A DNA stretch of 64,000 nt from Pseudoxanthomonas sp. SE1 (lineage in GTDB: Bacteria; Pseudomonadota; Gammaproteobacteria; Xanthomonadales; Xanthomonadaceae). A program made the position numbers and the translations under genes. Location of the stretch: assembly GCF_029542205.1 (NCBI RefSeq), contig NZ_CP113783.1, forward strand, positions 2,967,001 through 3,031,000. The letters run 5' to 3'. The notes below the pieces were generated by a model. It was not told the DNA's origin, ran no database searches, and worked only from the letters and a program-made list of their open reading frames with translations. Below are positions 9,369 through 17,290 of the stretch, piece after piece (position 1 is the first letter of the stretch; every line of letters starts with the position of its first letter).

Positions 9369-10454
9369 ATGCGCGCTCGCCTCCTGCTCGCCTTCGGTTT
9401 CGCCGTCCTGTCGATCGCGGGTCCTTCCGTCGCGGCCGACACCGGTCGGCTGCCGGTGACGCCCTTCGCCACGCTGCCGTCCGACGTGCGGCACCCGGAG
9501 AGCCTGGATGTCGATCCGGCCACCGGCGAGGTCTATGTCGGCACCTTCGATGCGCGCTTGCCGGATTCCGGTCGCAACAACCAGTTGCTGCGCTTCGCCG
9601 CCGACGGCCGGCTGCTGGCGCAGCGCCGCTTCGGGCCCACGCCGCTCACCGGGGTGGCGTTCCACGACGGCCACGTCTACGTGCTGAACTTCGGCGCATC
9701 GAAATTGCAACGCCTGCCGGCGCGCTTCGACGCAGGCAGCGCCATTGAGGATGTCGCCACGTTCGCGGCCCTGTCGCCGGCGGCGCCACCCGCGCGGCGC
9801 ATCGACAATCCCGATGGCAGCCAGGACACGATCACATTCGGGTCGCAAGGTTTCCCCGCCATCAATGGCATGGTGTTCGATCGTGCCGGCACGCTGTACG
9901 TCTCCGATTCGTTCCAGGGCGCGGTCTATCGCATCGCGAAGGCGGCCACGTGCCGGCCCTGCACCGTCGAGTTGTTCGCACGCGATCCCCTGCTGGCGAC
10001 CACGGGTGCGCTGCCGTTCGGCGCGAACGGCATGGCCTTCAACGCCGACGAAACATTCCTCTACATCAACAACGCCGGCGACGGGCGCGTGCTGCGCAAG
10101 CGGATGCCCGACGGCCCCATGGATGTGCTGGCCGACGGCGTCTACGGCGCCGACGGGCTGCTGTTCCACGCCGGCCTGCTGTGGGTGTCCGCCAACCAGA
10201 TCGACACGCTGGTGGCACTGGACGAGCGTGGCCGCGTCCGCCATCGTGCCGGCGACTTCCTCGGGGTGGACGACCAGGGCGCACCGCGCGGGCTGCTGTT
10301 CCCCGCGGCCAGCGCGGTGCAGGGGCGCCGCATGATCGTCGCGAACCTGGCCCTGCCGCTCACCGCCGCGACCGGCGACGAGTGGGAAGAGGACGTCACC
10401 CGCTGGAACCTCATGCAGTTCGATCTTCCCGATCCGCCGCCGCCTGCCCACTGA
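9369..10454 (+). CDS. secreted SMP-30/gluconolactonase-like beta-propeller protein
   Basis: A 361-residue protein with a cleavable signal peptide (MRARLLLAFGFAVLSIAG, cleavage near SVAA). The mature part has repeated propeller blades with the pattern hydrophobic-DPATGEVYVG, GVAFHDGHVYV, GMVFDRAGTLYVSDS and GADGLLFHAGLLWVS, typical of SMP-30/gluconolactonase/LRE-like propellers. It should be periplasmic. Substrate unknown; lactonase activity is only a family possibility. The ATG at 9369 has GGAG 6 nt upstream and is preferred over a GTG 12 nt earlier. The next gene starts 10 nt after the stop, so they form an operon. Confidence 0.75.
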   Translation: MRARLLLAFGFAVLSIAGPSVAADTGRLPVTPFATLPSDVRHPESLDVDPATGEVYVGTFDARLPDSGRNNQLLRFAADGRLLAQRRFGPTPLTGVAFHDGHVYVLNFGASKLQRLPARFDAGSAIEDVATFAALSPAAPPARRIDNPDGSQDTITFGSQGFPAINGMVFDRAGTLYVSDSFQGAVYRIAKAATCRPCTVELFARDPLLATTGALPFGANGMAFNADETFLYINNAGDGRVLRKRMPDGPMDVLADGVYGADGLLFHAGLLWVSANQIDTLVALDERGRVRHRAGDFLGVDDQGAPRGLLFPAASAVQGRRMIVANLALPLTAATGDEWEEDVTRWNLMQFDLPDPPPPAH

Positions 10455-10464
10455 GGAACACCCC

Positions 10465-10971
10465 ATGCTCAACATCACCCCGTTCGGTTGGTTCCATACC
10501 GCGATCAGCCTGGTCTCGCTGTTCGGCGGCCTGTATGCGCTGCTGCGCCATCACGACATCCGTTACGCAACGCCGCTCGGCAAGGCGTACACCTGGTTCA
10601 CCGTCGCCACCTGCATCACCAGCTTCTTCCTGATGCGGACCGGCAAACTGAGCGAAGCGCACGGGCTGACCGTGCTGACGCTGATCGTGCTGGCGGTTGC
10701 GCTGCTGCTCGGGCGCAACGCCGTGATCGGGTCGTGGCGGCACGTCGCTTCGGCGCTGGCGTTCACGCTGACGGTGTACTTCCACTTCATCCCCGGCTTC
10801 ACCGAAACGCTGACGCGCGTGCCGATCGGCGCACCGCTGGTATCCGGCCCACAGGATCCGCTGCTGCAGAAGCTGGTCGGCGGCACCTTCCTCGTCTTCC
10901 TTGTCGGCATGGCGTTGCAGGTACGCGCATTGCGCCGCGGGCGCACGACCCTGGCACAAGCTGCGACGTGA
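10465..10971 (+). CDS. multi-pass membrane protein, function unknown
   Basis: A 168-residue membrane protein with four or five predicted helices (for example SLVSLFGGLYALL, WFTVATCITSFFLM, LTVLTLIVLAVALLLG and LVGGTFLVFLVGMAL) and a histidine-rich loop after helix one. It resembles short DUF2306-like membrane proteins, but the match is loose. AGGA precedes the start, and the gene follows the propeller gene by 10 nt, so the two are probably cotranscribed. A role with the periplasmic propeller is possible but unproven. Confidence 0.65.
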   Translation: MLNITPFGWFHTAISLVSLFGGLYALLRHHDIRYATPLGKAYTWFTVATCITSFFLMRTGKLSEAHGLTVLTLIVLAVALLLGRNAVIGSWRHVASALAFTLTVYFHFIPGFTETLTRVPIGAPLVSGPQDPLLQKLVGGTFLVFLVGMALQVRALRRGRTTLAQAAT

Positions 10972-11317
10972 GCCAGCGGACGCGCGGCGGCCATGCTGAT
11001 CGCGCTGCCGACGCTGGACGCCCTCGCGGCACGCCCACGCTCATCCTGATCGATGCACGGGGCCGCATCCGCCACCAGCATTTCGGCCAGGTCAACGACC
11101 TGGTGCTGGGCGCGCAGATTGCGTCGCTGGTGCAGCAGGCGCAGTCGGGATCCCGTGTTCGTGGGGTCCAATCCCGGACGGCTGAGGGTGAAAGCTGCAG
11201 TCCGGAGGGATGCGCGCTACCTGCGTGAAGCCGCTGGCCGGTGGCCGCCGGTAGTGGCGTTGGAACAGGCACAGGGGTTTCACGTCACATTCGCGCCACT
11301 TGGGTTTCGATACCACC
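10972..11317. other. non-coding stretch with redoxin relic
   Basis: 346 bases without an intact gene. It holds the redoxin-like C-terminal remnant (11022-11150). The rest shows no recognisable gene or clear promoter. Confidence 0.5.
11022..11150 (+). pseudogene. C-terminal remnant of a redoxin/TlpA-like protein
   Basis: The frame reads GTPTLILIDARGRIRHQHFG and then QVNDLVLGAQIASLVQQ, which is the C-terminal end of a TlpA/redoxin-type thioredoxin-fold protein: the cis-Pro strand GTPTL, the ILID.RG.IR strand and the final helix. No start codon, CXXC motif or N-terminal fold precedes it, and the upstream sequence belongs to the membrane-protein gene. This is a 5'-truncated relic. It indicates that a deletion has occurred between the membrane gene and this point. 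Confidence 0.55.
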
Positions 11318-11416
11318 ATGCACCGTTCGACCGCCCCGTTCTCGCTTTTGCACCGCCTGGCCTTCATGGGGCTGGGGATGACGCTGGCGGTGCTCAGCGG
11401 GGCGCTGTTCCCGTAA
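11318..11416 (+). CDS. possible 32-residue single-helix membrane peptide
   Basis: A short ATG-to-TAA frame coding 32 residues: a basic N-terminus (MHRSTAPFSLLHRL) followed by one hydrophobic helix (AFMGLGMTLAVLSGALF). The layout is that of a small inner-membrane peptide. No good Shine-Dalgarno motif is seen, and it ends 4 nt before the convergent STAS-like gene. It could also be the start of a truncated gene. Reported as a candidate only. Confidence 0.3.
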   Translation: MHRSTAPFSLLHRLAFMGLGMTLAVLSGALFP

Positions 11417-11420
11417 GTTC

Positions 11421-11810
11421 TCAGGGGGTCGGCGCGTGCGGATCGAGTTCCGCCGCCCAGGCCAATGCGAGCACGCGCTCGTCCTGGGCGAATGTGCGCA
11501 CCTCGGTATGCGGCAACAGATGCCCGGCGAATTCGGTGGCGGCGACCAGCCAGCGTTTGTCGGTGACGATGGCCGCGCGCGCGAAGCGCCCGAACTCGCC
11601 CAGCTTGGATGCCGCATAGCGCAGGTCCTTGGCGACCGCTTCCAGCGACACGCCCTGCATGTCGCTGAGGTCACTGAGCACGGCGATGCGGGGGAAGCGC
11701 GCCAGCCGGGTTTCCATGTCGGCGATGCACGCGTCGTAGTCCTCGCCCGTCAGCTGGTCGGTGAACCGGTACGCGGCCACGTGCGGCGGGCTGGCCAGGA
11801 TCTCGATCAT
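11421..11810 (-). CDS. SpoIIAA-like/STAS-type protein (DUF3478)
   Basis: A 129-residue soluble protein resembling the SpoIIAA-like (DUF3478) group: start MIEILASPPHVAAYRF, then a DYDACIADMETRLA helix, an IAVLSDLSDMQGVSLEA strand-helix and a RAAIVTDKRWLVAATEF strand. Family members have the STAS fold and may bind lipids or phospho-partners; the role is unknown. The start was fixed by a perfect AGGAGG about 6 nt upstream; the longer frame adds an arginine-rich tail and is rejected. It lies 66 nt downstream of the sterol-desaturase-like gene on the same strand and may be cotranscribed. Confidence 0.7.
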   Translation of the reverse strand: MIEILASPPHVAAYRFTDQLTGEDYDACIADMETRLARFPRIAVLSDLSDMQGVSLEAVAKDLRYAASKLGEFGRFARAAIVTDKRWLVAATEFAGHLLPHTEVRTFAQDERVLALAWAAELDPHAPTP

Positions 11811-11876
11811 GCGGTGCCTCCTCATGCGAAAGCGGCGACCATAGCCGCCGCTGCGCATGACGATGTCAACACGGCT

Positions 11877-12635
11877 TCACGAAGCTGCATCGCGTGCCAC
11901 GTCGCGCCCCATCATCATCTCGATGACCCGCGCGGAACCGCCTTCGTGGAAGCCCGTCTGCGGAGCGAAACCATGCGGGTTGTGGAACGTGCCGAACAGC
12001 AGGTCGAATACCGGCAGTTCGGAATAGTTCTGCCGGTGCAGGCCGCGCGCATGGTGCCAGGAGTGCATCTCGGGGCGCTCGACGAACCAGCCCAGCCAGC
12101 GCGGCGTGCGCACGTTGGCATGGGTCAGCATCGCCAGCAGCGTGGCCGCCAGCAGCGCAAACGTGGTCGCCTCCGGGCTCAGCCCGACGACCAGCGTCAG
12201 CGCAAGACTGCCCACGGCGGTCCAGCCCAGCGTGTCGAGCGGACTGAACCAGAACGTGCTGAACGTATCCAGCCGCTCCGCGCTGTGATGCAGCTGGTGG
12301 CCGAAGCGCCACAGCACGTCGCTGGCATGCAATGCGCGGTGCCACGCGTAAGCGAGGGCCTGGTACACCAGCAGGCCGACCAGTCCGCCCAGCGGCCACG
12401 CCAGGTGACTGAGGTCGATCAACTGCAGGGGCAGCAGGTACTGCGTCCACAGCATCGGCAGATAGGACGACAGCAGGAAATAGAACACCGCCGCCAGCAG
12501 ACCGCGCGTGCGCCAGCGCACGACGCGCGGCAGCATGCGTGCGGGGGCGATGGCTTCCCACAGCATCAGCACGGCATACATGCCGAAGAAGGCGAACGAC
12601 AGGGGGTGGAGCAGGAGTTCGAGGGGCGATGGCAT
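11877..12635 (-). CDS. sterol desaturase/fatty acid hydroxylase family membrane enzyme
   Basis: A 252-residue di-iron membrane oxygenase of the fatty acid hydroxylase superfamily. The histidine clusters expected to hold the iron pair are visible: HRALH, HQLHHSAERLD and HSWHHARG. At least four hydrophobic helices surround them. Members hydroxylate or desaturate lipids in the inner membrane; the substrate here cannot be told. The gene is divergent from a GlxA/AraC-type regulator 100 nt away, which may control it. Confidence 0.85.
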   Translation of the reverse strand: MPSPLELLLHPLSFAFFGMYAVLMLWEAIAPARMLPRVVRWRTRGLLAAVFYFLLSSYLPMLWTQYLLPLQLIDLSHLAWPLGGLVGLLVYQALAYAWHRALHASDVLWRFGHQLHHSAERLDTFSTFWFSPLDTLGWTAVGSLALTLVVGLSPEATTFALLAATLLAMLTHANVRTPRWLGWFVERPEMHSWHHARGLHRQNYSELPVFDLLFGTFHNPHGFAPQTGFHEGGSARVIEMMMGRDVARDAAS

Positions 12636-12735
12636 GGCGGCGGCGGCTCTGTTCTACTACGGGGGAGGCGGCACGATACGGGTCGCCGCACCCTGGCACC
12701 GCAGCCGTTTCCGCCGCCAACCTGACATTTCCGTC

Positions 12736-13773
12736 ATGCCGCGCCGCGATCCCCCGACCATCGCCCTGCTCGCCACCCGCGGTGCCGCCGCGTCGGTGCT
12801 GTACGGCATGTACGACCTGTTCAACTCCGCGGGACGCGACTGGCCGGCGATGATCGGAGAGCCACCGGGTGCTTCGGTGTTCCGTCCCATCGTGGTGGCG
12901 CGCGACACCACGCCCATGCCGGTCATCAATGGCATCGTGGTGACCCCGGAGGTCGCGATGCGCGACCTGCCCGACCCGGACTTCATCTGCATCCCCGACC
13001 TGGCCATCTACCCGGGCGACATCGCCCTGCACGGCTACGAAGAGGAAGCCCACTGGCTGCGCGACTGCCATGCCCGCGGCAGCGTGATCGCCGCCGCCTG
13101 CACCGGCGCGATGCTGCTGGCGGAAACCGGCCTGCTCGACGGCAGCGATGCCACGACGCATTGGGCGTACTGCGACGCGATGGCCGAACGGCACCCCCGC
13201 GTGAAGGTCCACCCGCAGCGCGTGGTCGTCACCGCCGGACCGGACCAGCGGCTGGTGATGGGGGGTGGCGGCTCCAGCTGGCAGGACCTGTCGCTGTACC
13301 TGATCGCGCGCGTGGCCGGCATCGAGTGCGCCATGCAGACGGCGCGCGTGTTCCTGATCGACTGGCACCAGGCCGGCCAGCAGCCCTTCGCCAACCTGGC
13401 GCGCACGCGCACCAATTCGGACACCGCGATCACCCGGTCGCAGGTGTGGATCGCGCAGCATTACGACACGCCGGCCCCCGTCGCGGGCATGTTGCAGGCC
13501 AGCGGACTGGCCGAGCGCACATTCGCGCGCCGGTTCCAGCAGGCGACGGGCCTGTCACCGCTCGAGTACGTGCACACGCTGCGGCTGGAAGAAGCCAAGC
13601 AGCACCTGGAGGCCGGCGACGATTCCGTCGAGGCCATCGCGCAGGCCGTGGGCTACGAGGACGCCGCCTACTTCAGCCGCTTGTTCCGGCGCAAGGTCGG
13701 CCTGTCGCCCGCGCAGTACCGCCGGCGCTTCGGCGGCATGCGCCGCATGCTGCAACAGGTGGGCGCACCCTAG
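12736..13773 (+). CDS. GlxA family AraC-type transcriptional regulator (DJ-1/PfpI-like sensor)
   Basis: A 345-residue regulator with two parts. Residues about 5-190 form a DJ-1/PfpI-like class I glutamine-amidotransferase fold, with a nucleophile-elbow-like ACTGAMLLAETGLLDG. Residues about 240-340 form an AraC helix-turn-helix pair (SGLAERTFARRFQQATGLSP, then IAQAVGYEDAAYFSRLFRR). Such GlxA proteins sense small metabolites or thiol state and activate neighbours. The start at ATG 12736 is the family start; an in-frame ATG about 100 nt earlier overlaps the divergent promoter region. It probably acts on the divergent desaturase-like gene. Confidence 0.87.
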   Translation: MPRRDPPTIALLATRGAAASVLYGMYDLFNSAGRDWPAMIGEPPGASVFRPIVVARDTTPMPVINGIVVTPEVAMRDLPDPDFICIPDLAIYPGDIALHGYEEEAHWLRDCHARGSVIAAACTGAMLLAETGLLDGSDATTHWAYCDAMAERHPRVKVHPQRVVVTAGPDQRLVMGGGGSSWQDLSLYLIARVAGIECAMQTARVFLIDWHQAGQQPFANLARTRTNSDTAITRSQVWIAQHYDTPAPVAGMLQASGLAERTFARRFQQATGLSPLEYVHTLRLEEAKQHLEAGDDSVEAIAQAVGYEDAAYFSRLFRRKVGLSPAQYRRRFGGMRRMLQQVGAP

Positions 13774-13774
13774 C

Positions 13775-13804
13775 GCGGCGCGCATCCCTGCTCACGCGCG
13801 CCGC
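13775..13804. terminator. hairpin between convergent genes
   Basis: 9-bp perfect arms GCGGCGCGC (13775-13783) and GCGCGCCGC (13796-13804) with a 12-nt loop lie at the junction of the regulator gene and the convergent GNAT gene, overlapping the latter's stop. A possible two-way terminator without a T-tract. Confidence 0.35.
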
Positions 13805-14466
13805 AGCGACCAGAAGCCGATGTCGCGCCGCACGCGATAGCCAAGCTGCTCGTACAACTGCTTGGCCCGCGGATTTTCATGGCTGACATGCAGGAACGGC
13901 TGCACGCCGCGCGCCAGCGTGTCGTTGGTCAGCCACACGGTCAGGCGGCGTGCGTAGCCGCGGCCATTGAAGTCCGGGTGCGTGCAGATCGCGCTCATCT
14001 CGCGGGTGGCGTCGCTGCCCAGCCGCTCCCCGATCATCGCGGCCAGCCGGCCCTGCTCATAGATGCCGAAGTAGCGCCCCATGTCCATCGTGCACGGCCT
14101 GAAGTAATGCGGATACACCAGCGCCGTCAGCGCCAGCACATCGGCCCGCTGCGCTTCGCCCAACGGCACGATCTCCGGCCCGTCCACGGACGCCAGCGGC
14201 GCGTCGCAGACCATCTGCGCCAACGGCCGGAACGCCTGCAGCGCCCAGCCCACCGGGACCGTGGGCACGACGCCCAGCAGATAGACCGCTTCGCCCGGCG
14301 CCACCAGCCGCTCGAAGGCATCGCCCACACGGACTGCGGCCGACGCCACCCCGAGGAACGGCGCGTGGTCGGCCGGATACCGCGCGACGTCGCCTGCGCG
14401 CAATGCGATCCCGCGATGGATCGAATCCAGCGCGGACCAGAATGGATTGTCCAGCGTGTCGGTCAT
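13792..14466 (-). CDS. GNAT family N-acetyltransferase
   Basis: A 224-residue acetyltransferase-like protein. The C-terminal half has the GNAT acetyl-CoA site (ICTHPDFNGRGYARRLTVWL, containing the Q/R-x-x-G-x-G/A-type loop NGRGYA) and the closing strand-helix VSHENPRAKQLYEQLGYR. The N-terminal half is a degenerate GNAT fold, so the whole resembles FR47-type proteins. Substrate unknown. The start was placed at MTDTLDNPFW by comparison with the expected domain edge; a longer frame begins 36 nt earlier, and neither start has a strong ribosome site. Confidence 0.8.
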   Translation of the reverse strand: MTDTLDNPFWSALDSIHRGIALRAGDVARYPADHAPFLGVASAAVRVGDAFERLVAPGEAVYLLGVVPTVPVGWALQAFRPLAQMVCDAPLASVDGPEIVPLGEAQRADVLALTALVYPHYFRPCTMDMGRYFGIYEQGRLAAMIGERLGSDATREMSAICTHPDFNGRGYARRLTVWLTNDTLARGVQPFLHVSHENPRAKQLYEQLGYRVRRDIGFWSLRRA

Positions 14467-14572
14467 CGGCGGAGGAAGAGGTGGGGAACCGCGATTATCC
14501 ATGCCTGGCGCGAAACGTCACGACGCGGCGAACCATCGTGCATCCGGGCGCCACGCTACGTATGCTGCGCGC

Positions 14573-15673
14573 ATGACGACCCCTGCCCTTCGCTTCCTGC
14601 TGCGCATGCTCCCGCTTGCGCCCGCACTTCTGCTCGCAGGCTGCGTCACCGCGCCGCCGGCACCCACGCGCGCCCCTTCGGATACACGCAGCGAGATCGC
14701 GCGGCGCATGCCGGCGAAGGTCGTGGATCGCGAGCGCTGGGCCGCCGACATCGAGACCGCGTTCGCCGCGCAACGCATCGAACCCAACAGCGAGAACATC
14801 TGCGCGGTGCTGGCGGTGACCGAACAGGAATCCGGCTACGTCGCAAATCCGGCGGTCGCCAACCTGCCGAAGATCGCACGCGGGGAGATCGACCGTCGCG
14901 CGGCGGCGCTGCACGTGCCCGGGTTCCTGGTGGATGCCGCGCTGGCGCTGCGCTCGCCCGACGGGCGCAGCTATGCCGATCGCCTGCAGTCGGTGCGTAC
15001 CGAGCGCGACCTGAGCGACATCTACGAGGACATGATCGGCAGCGTACCTCTGGGCAAGCGCCTGTTCGCGGACTACAACCCGGTGCAGACCGGTGGGCCG
15101 ATGCAGGTCGGCATCCCCTTCGCGGAATCGAACGCTTCCGACTATCCCTATCCCATCGAAAGCAGCATCCGCGATGAAGTGTTCACCCGTCGCGGTGGCC
15201 TGTATTTCGGCATTGCCCACCTGCTGGGGTACCAGACGCCCTACACGCGCAAGGTGCATCGCTTCGCCGACTACAACGCCGGCTGGTACGCCAGCCGGAA
15301 TGCGGCCTTCCAGAGTGCCGTCGGCATCGCGACCGGGGTGTCCCTCGCACTGGACGGCGACCTGCTGAATCCCGGCGCGCCACTGGACACACCGGGCCAG
15401 ACCGAACGCGCGGTCCGCAGGTTGGCCGACGCGTTGCGGATGGACGACCGTGCGATCCGCGCCGCACTCCAACGCGGCAACCGGCTCGATTTCGGCGATA
15501 CCGACCTGTACGCGCGCGTGTACGCCCTGGCCGAGGCACGCGCCGGCAAGCCGCTGCCGCGCGCGATGATCCCCGGCATCAAGCTGGAAAGTCCCAAGAT
15601 CACCCGCGACCTCACCACCGCGTGGTTCGCCACGCGCGTGGACGAGCGCTACCGGCGTTGCCTGCAGCGCTGA
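14573..15673 (+). CDS. DUF1615 family lipoprotein
   Basis: A 366-residue lipoprotein. The leader ends with a clear lipobox (ALLLAGC), so the mature protein should be lipid-anchored. The body matches DUF1615: ICAVLAVTEQESGY resembles a lytic-transglycosylase active-site region with its catalytic-type Glu, and GPMQVGIPFAE and HRFADYNAGWYASRNAAFQ are further family blocks. A peptidoglycan-related activity is plausible from the EQES region but not shown. The start at MTTPALRFLL gives a standard lipoprotein leader; upstream in-frame codons overlap the GNAT gene. Confidence 0.82.
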   Translation: MTTPALRFLLRMLPLAPALLLAGCVTAPPAPTRAPSDTRSEIARRMPAKVVDRERWAADIETAFAAQRIEPNSENICAVLAVTEQESGYVANPAVANLPKIARGEIDRRAAALHVPGFLVDAALALRSPDGRSYADRLQSVRTERDLSDIYEDMIGSVPLGKRLFADYNPVQTGGPMQVGIPFAESNASDYPYPIESSIRDEVFTRRGGLYFGIAHLLGYQTPYTRKVHRFADYNAGWYASRNAAFQSAVGIATGVSLALDGDLLNPGAPLDTPGQTERAVRRLADALRMDDRAIRAALQRGNRLDFGDTDLYARVYALAEARAGKPLPRAMIPGIKLESPKITRDLTTAWFATRVDERYRRCLQR

Positions 15674-15682
15674 GACCGCGCA

Positions 15683-16414
15683 TCAGCCGGCCAGCCCGCC
15701 CCACCAGCGCGCGAACGCCTGCCAAGGCTGCGTGCCCGGCACCACGTGCATCAGCACGAAGTTGGCCACGAACACCAGCGTGACGAAGCGGAACACGCCG
15801 CGGCCACGCGGGGCTGCACGTTCGCACCACATCAGCAGCCCCAGCACGGCGAAGGTCAGCGCGTAACCGCCCCACGACGGATTGATGCGCACGCCTTCGG
15901 GCAACAGCGCCAGTACCAGGCGCGCCATCGCCGGATCGATCATCACCAGCGCCGTGGCCACCATGTAGCGCGCGTGCAGCGCCGGGTCGCGGCGGTGGCG
16001 GATCGCCAGGCCCCAGAACAGCGCCAGCATCACCGACGCCGCCGTGCCCAGGTACAGCAACGTCGCCTGCAGGCCGAACATCTCCGGCGGCGACGCGGCC
16101 ATGCGCAGGTGCGACAGCCACAGCGCTGTCACCAGCACGCCCGGCATCACGCCATACGAAAACTGCCCCACCTGCCGGTGGAGCGACATGCGCCGCGTAC
16201 GCACCAGCCAGGGCTGTACCAGCAGCATGGCGATCCACGCCAGCATGAAGCCCGCATGCAGGTGCGTGACCAGATCGGCCAGGCCCAGGCGACTGAAGTA
16301 CGTCTTCCAGAATCCCGCCAGCACCAACGCCGCCAGCGCCAGGATCCACGCCATGCTGCCGATGCCCCACGGGCCGGTCCGGCGCGGCACCGCGCCGGTT
16401 GCAGAAACCGCCAT
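15683..16414 (-). CDS. multi-pass membrane protein (DUF2306-like)
   Basis: A 243-residue membrane protein with six or seven hydrophobic helices. The short motifs LVTHLHAGFMLAWIAM, RRMSLHRQVGQFSYG and RHRRDPALHARYMVA carry paired histidines at membrane edges, as in DUF2306-like proteins that may bind haem or metal. The activity is unknown. The start at MAVSATGAVPRR begins just before the first hydrophobic region; the longer frame would add 71 hydrophilic residues reading into the upstream region. It is convergent with the DUF1615 gene, 9 nt away. Confidence 0.65.
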   Translation of the reverse strand: MAVSATGAVPRRTGPWGIGSMAWILALAALVLAGFWKTYFSRLGLADLVTHLHAGFMLAWIAMLLVQPWLVRTRRMSLHRQVGQFSYGVMPGVLVTALWLSHLRMAASPPEMFGLQATLLYLGTAASVMLALFWGLAIRHRRDPALHARYMVATALVMIDPAMARLVLALLPEGVRINPSWGGYALTFAVLGLLMWCERAAPRGRGVFRFVTLVFVANFVLMHVVPGTQPWQAFARWWGGLAG

Positions 16415-16552
16415 CACACCACCTTCGTCATGATCGTGGCAGGTTGAACGCCGCGCCCGGCCGGTACCGGCCAGCCGTCTGTCGAATTCCACCCGCCCCA
16501 TTCGTCGCATCCATGAAGGCGCCATTCCGGCGTCGCATTCCGGAGGTTTCCC

Positions 16553-17290
16553 ATGCCGTACATCGATGGTTTCGTGGCCGCCGTGCCGACCGCCAACAAA
16601 CAGAAGTTCATCGACCATGCCAACCACGGCGACCCGGTGTTCATCGAACAGGGGGCTACCCGGGTCATCGAGTGCTGGGGCGACGACGTGCCCGACGGCA
16701 CCGTCACCGATTTCCGCAAGGCCGTGCAGGCGAAGGACGACGAAAGCGTGGTGTTCTCGTGGATCGAATGGCCCGACAAGCCCACCCGCGACGCCGGCAT
16801 GAAGAAGATGATGGAAGACCCGCGCATGTCGCCGGAAAACAACCCGATGCCGTTCGACGGCAAACGACTGATCTATGGCGGCTTCACCCCGGCACTGGAA
16901 CTGGGCGGCACGGATGCACCCTCATCCTATGTCGACGGTTTCATCCTCGCCGCACCTACGGCGAAGAAGACGGCTTTCACCGACTATGCCAATACCTTCG
17001 ACACCATCTTCATGGGGTTTGGCGCCACCCGGATCATCGAAGGCTGGGGCGACGACGTGCCACGCGGCACCCAGACCGACTTCTTCCGCGCAGTGCAGGC
17101 GAAAGACGATGAAACCGTGGCGTTCTCGTGGGTGGAGTGGCCGGACAAGGCCACGCGCGATGCCGGCATGCAGAAGATGATGGAAGACCCGCGCATGGAC
17201 CCGTCCAATCCCGACAATCCGCCGATGCCGTTCGACGGCCAGCGCATGGTCTACGGCGGATTCTCGCCGGTAGTCGAACTGCGCGGCTGA
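16553..17290 (+). CDS. tandem DUF1428 protein
   Basis: A 245-residue protein made of two copies of DUF1428 (residues about 1-118 and 123-245). Both halves carry GWGDDVP or CWGDDVP, AVQAKDDE, FSW.EWPDK, TRDAGM.KMMEDPRM and MPFDG.R..YGGF. Single-domain members are about 120 residues, with a dimeric ferredoxin-like (YbaA-type) fold, so this protein probably forms the equivalent of a dimer in one chain. No catalytic function is known. GGAGG precedes the start. Its last 40 bases overlap the end of the convergent PD40 gene. Confidence 0.85.
   Translation: MPYIDGFVAAVPTANKQKFIDHANHGDPVFIEQGATRVIECWGDDVPDGTVTDFRKAVQAKDDESVVFSWIEWPDKPTRDAGMKKMMEDPRMSPENNPMPFDGKRLIYGGFTPALELGGTDAPSSYVDGFILAAPTAKKTAFTDYANTFDTIFMGFGATRIIEGWGDDVPRGTQTDFFRAVQAKDDETVAFSWVEWPDKATRDAGMQKMMEDPRMDPSNPDNPPMPFDGQRMVYGGFSPVVELRG

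Noticed and set aside
11866..13461. 531-codon reverse frame across the desaturase and GlxA genes
   Set aside because: Overlaps two well-supported genes and has no domain-like sequence.
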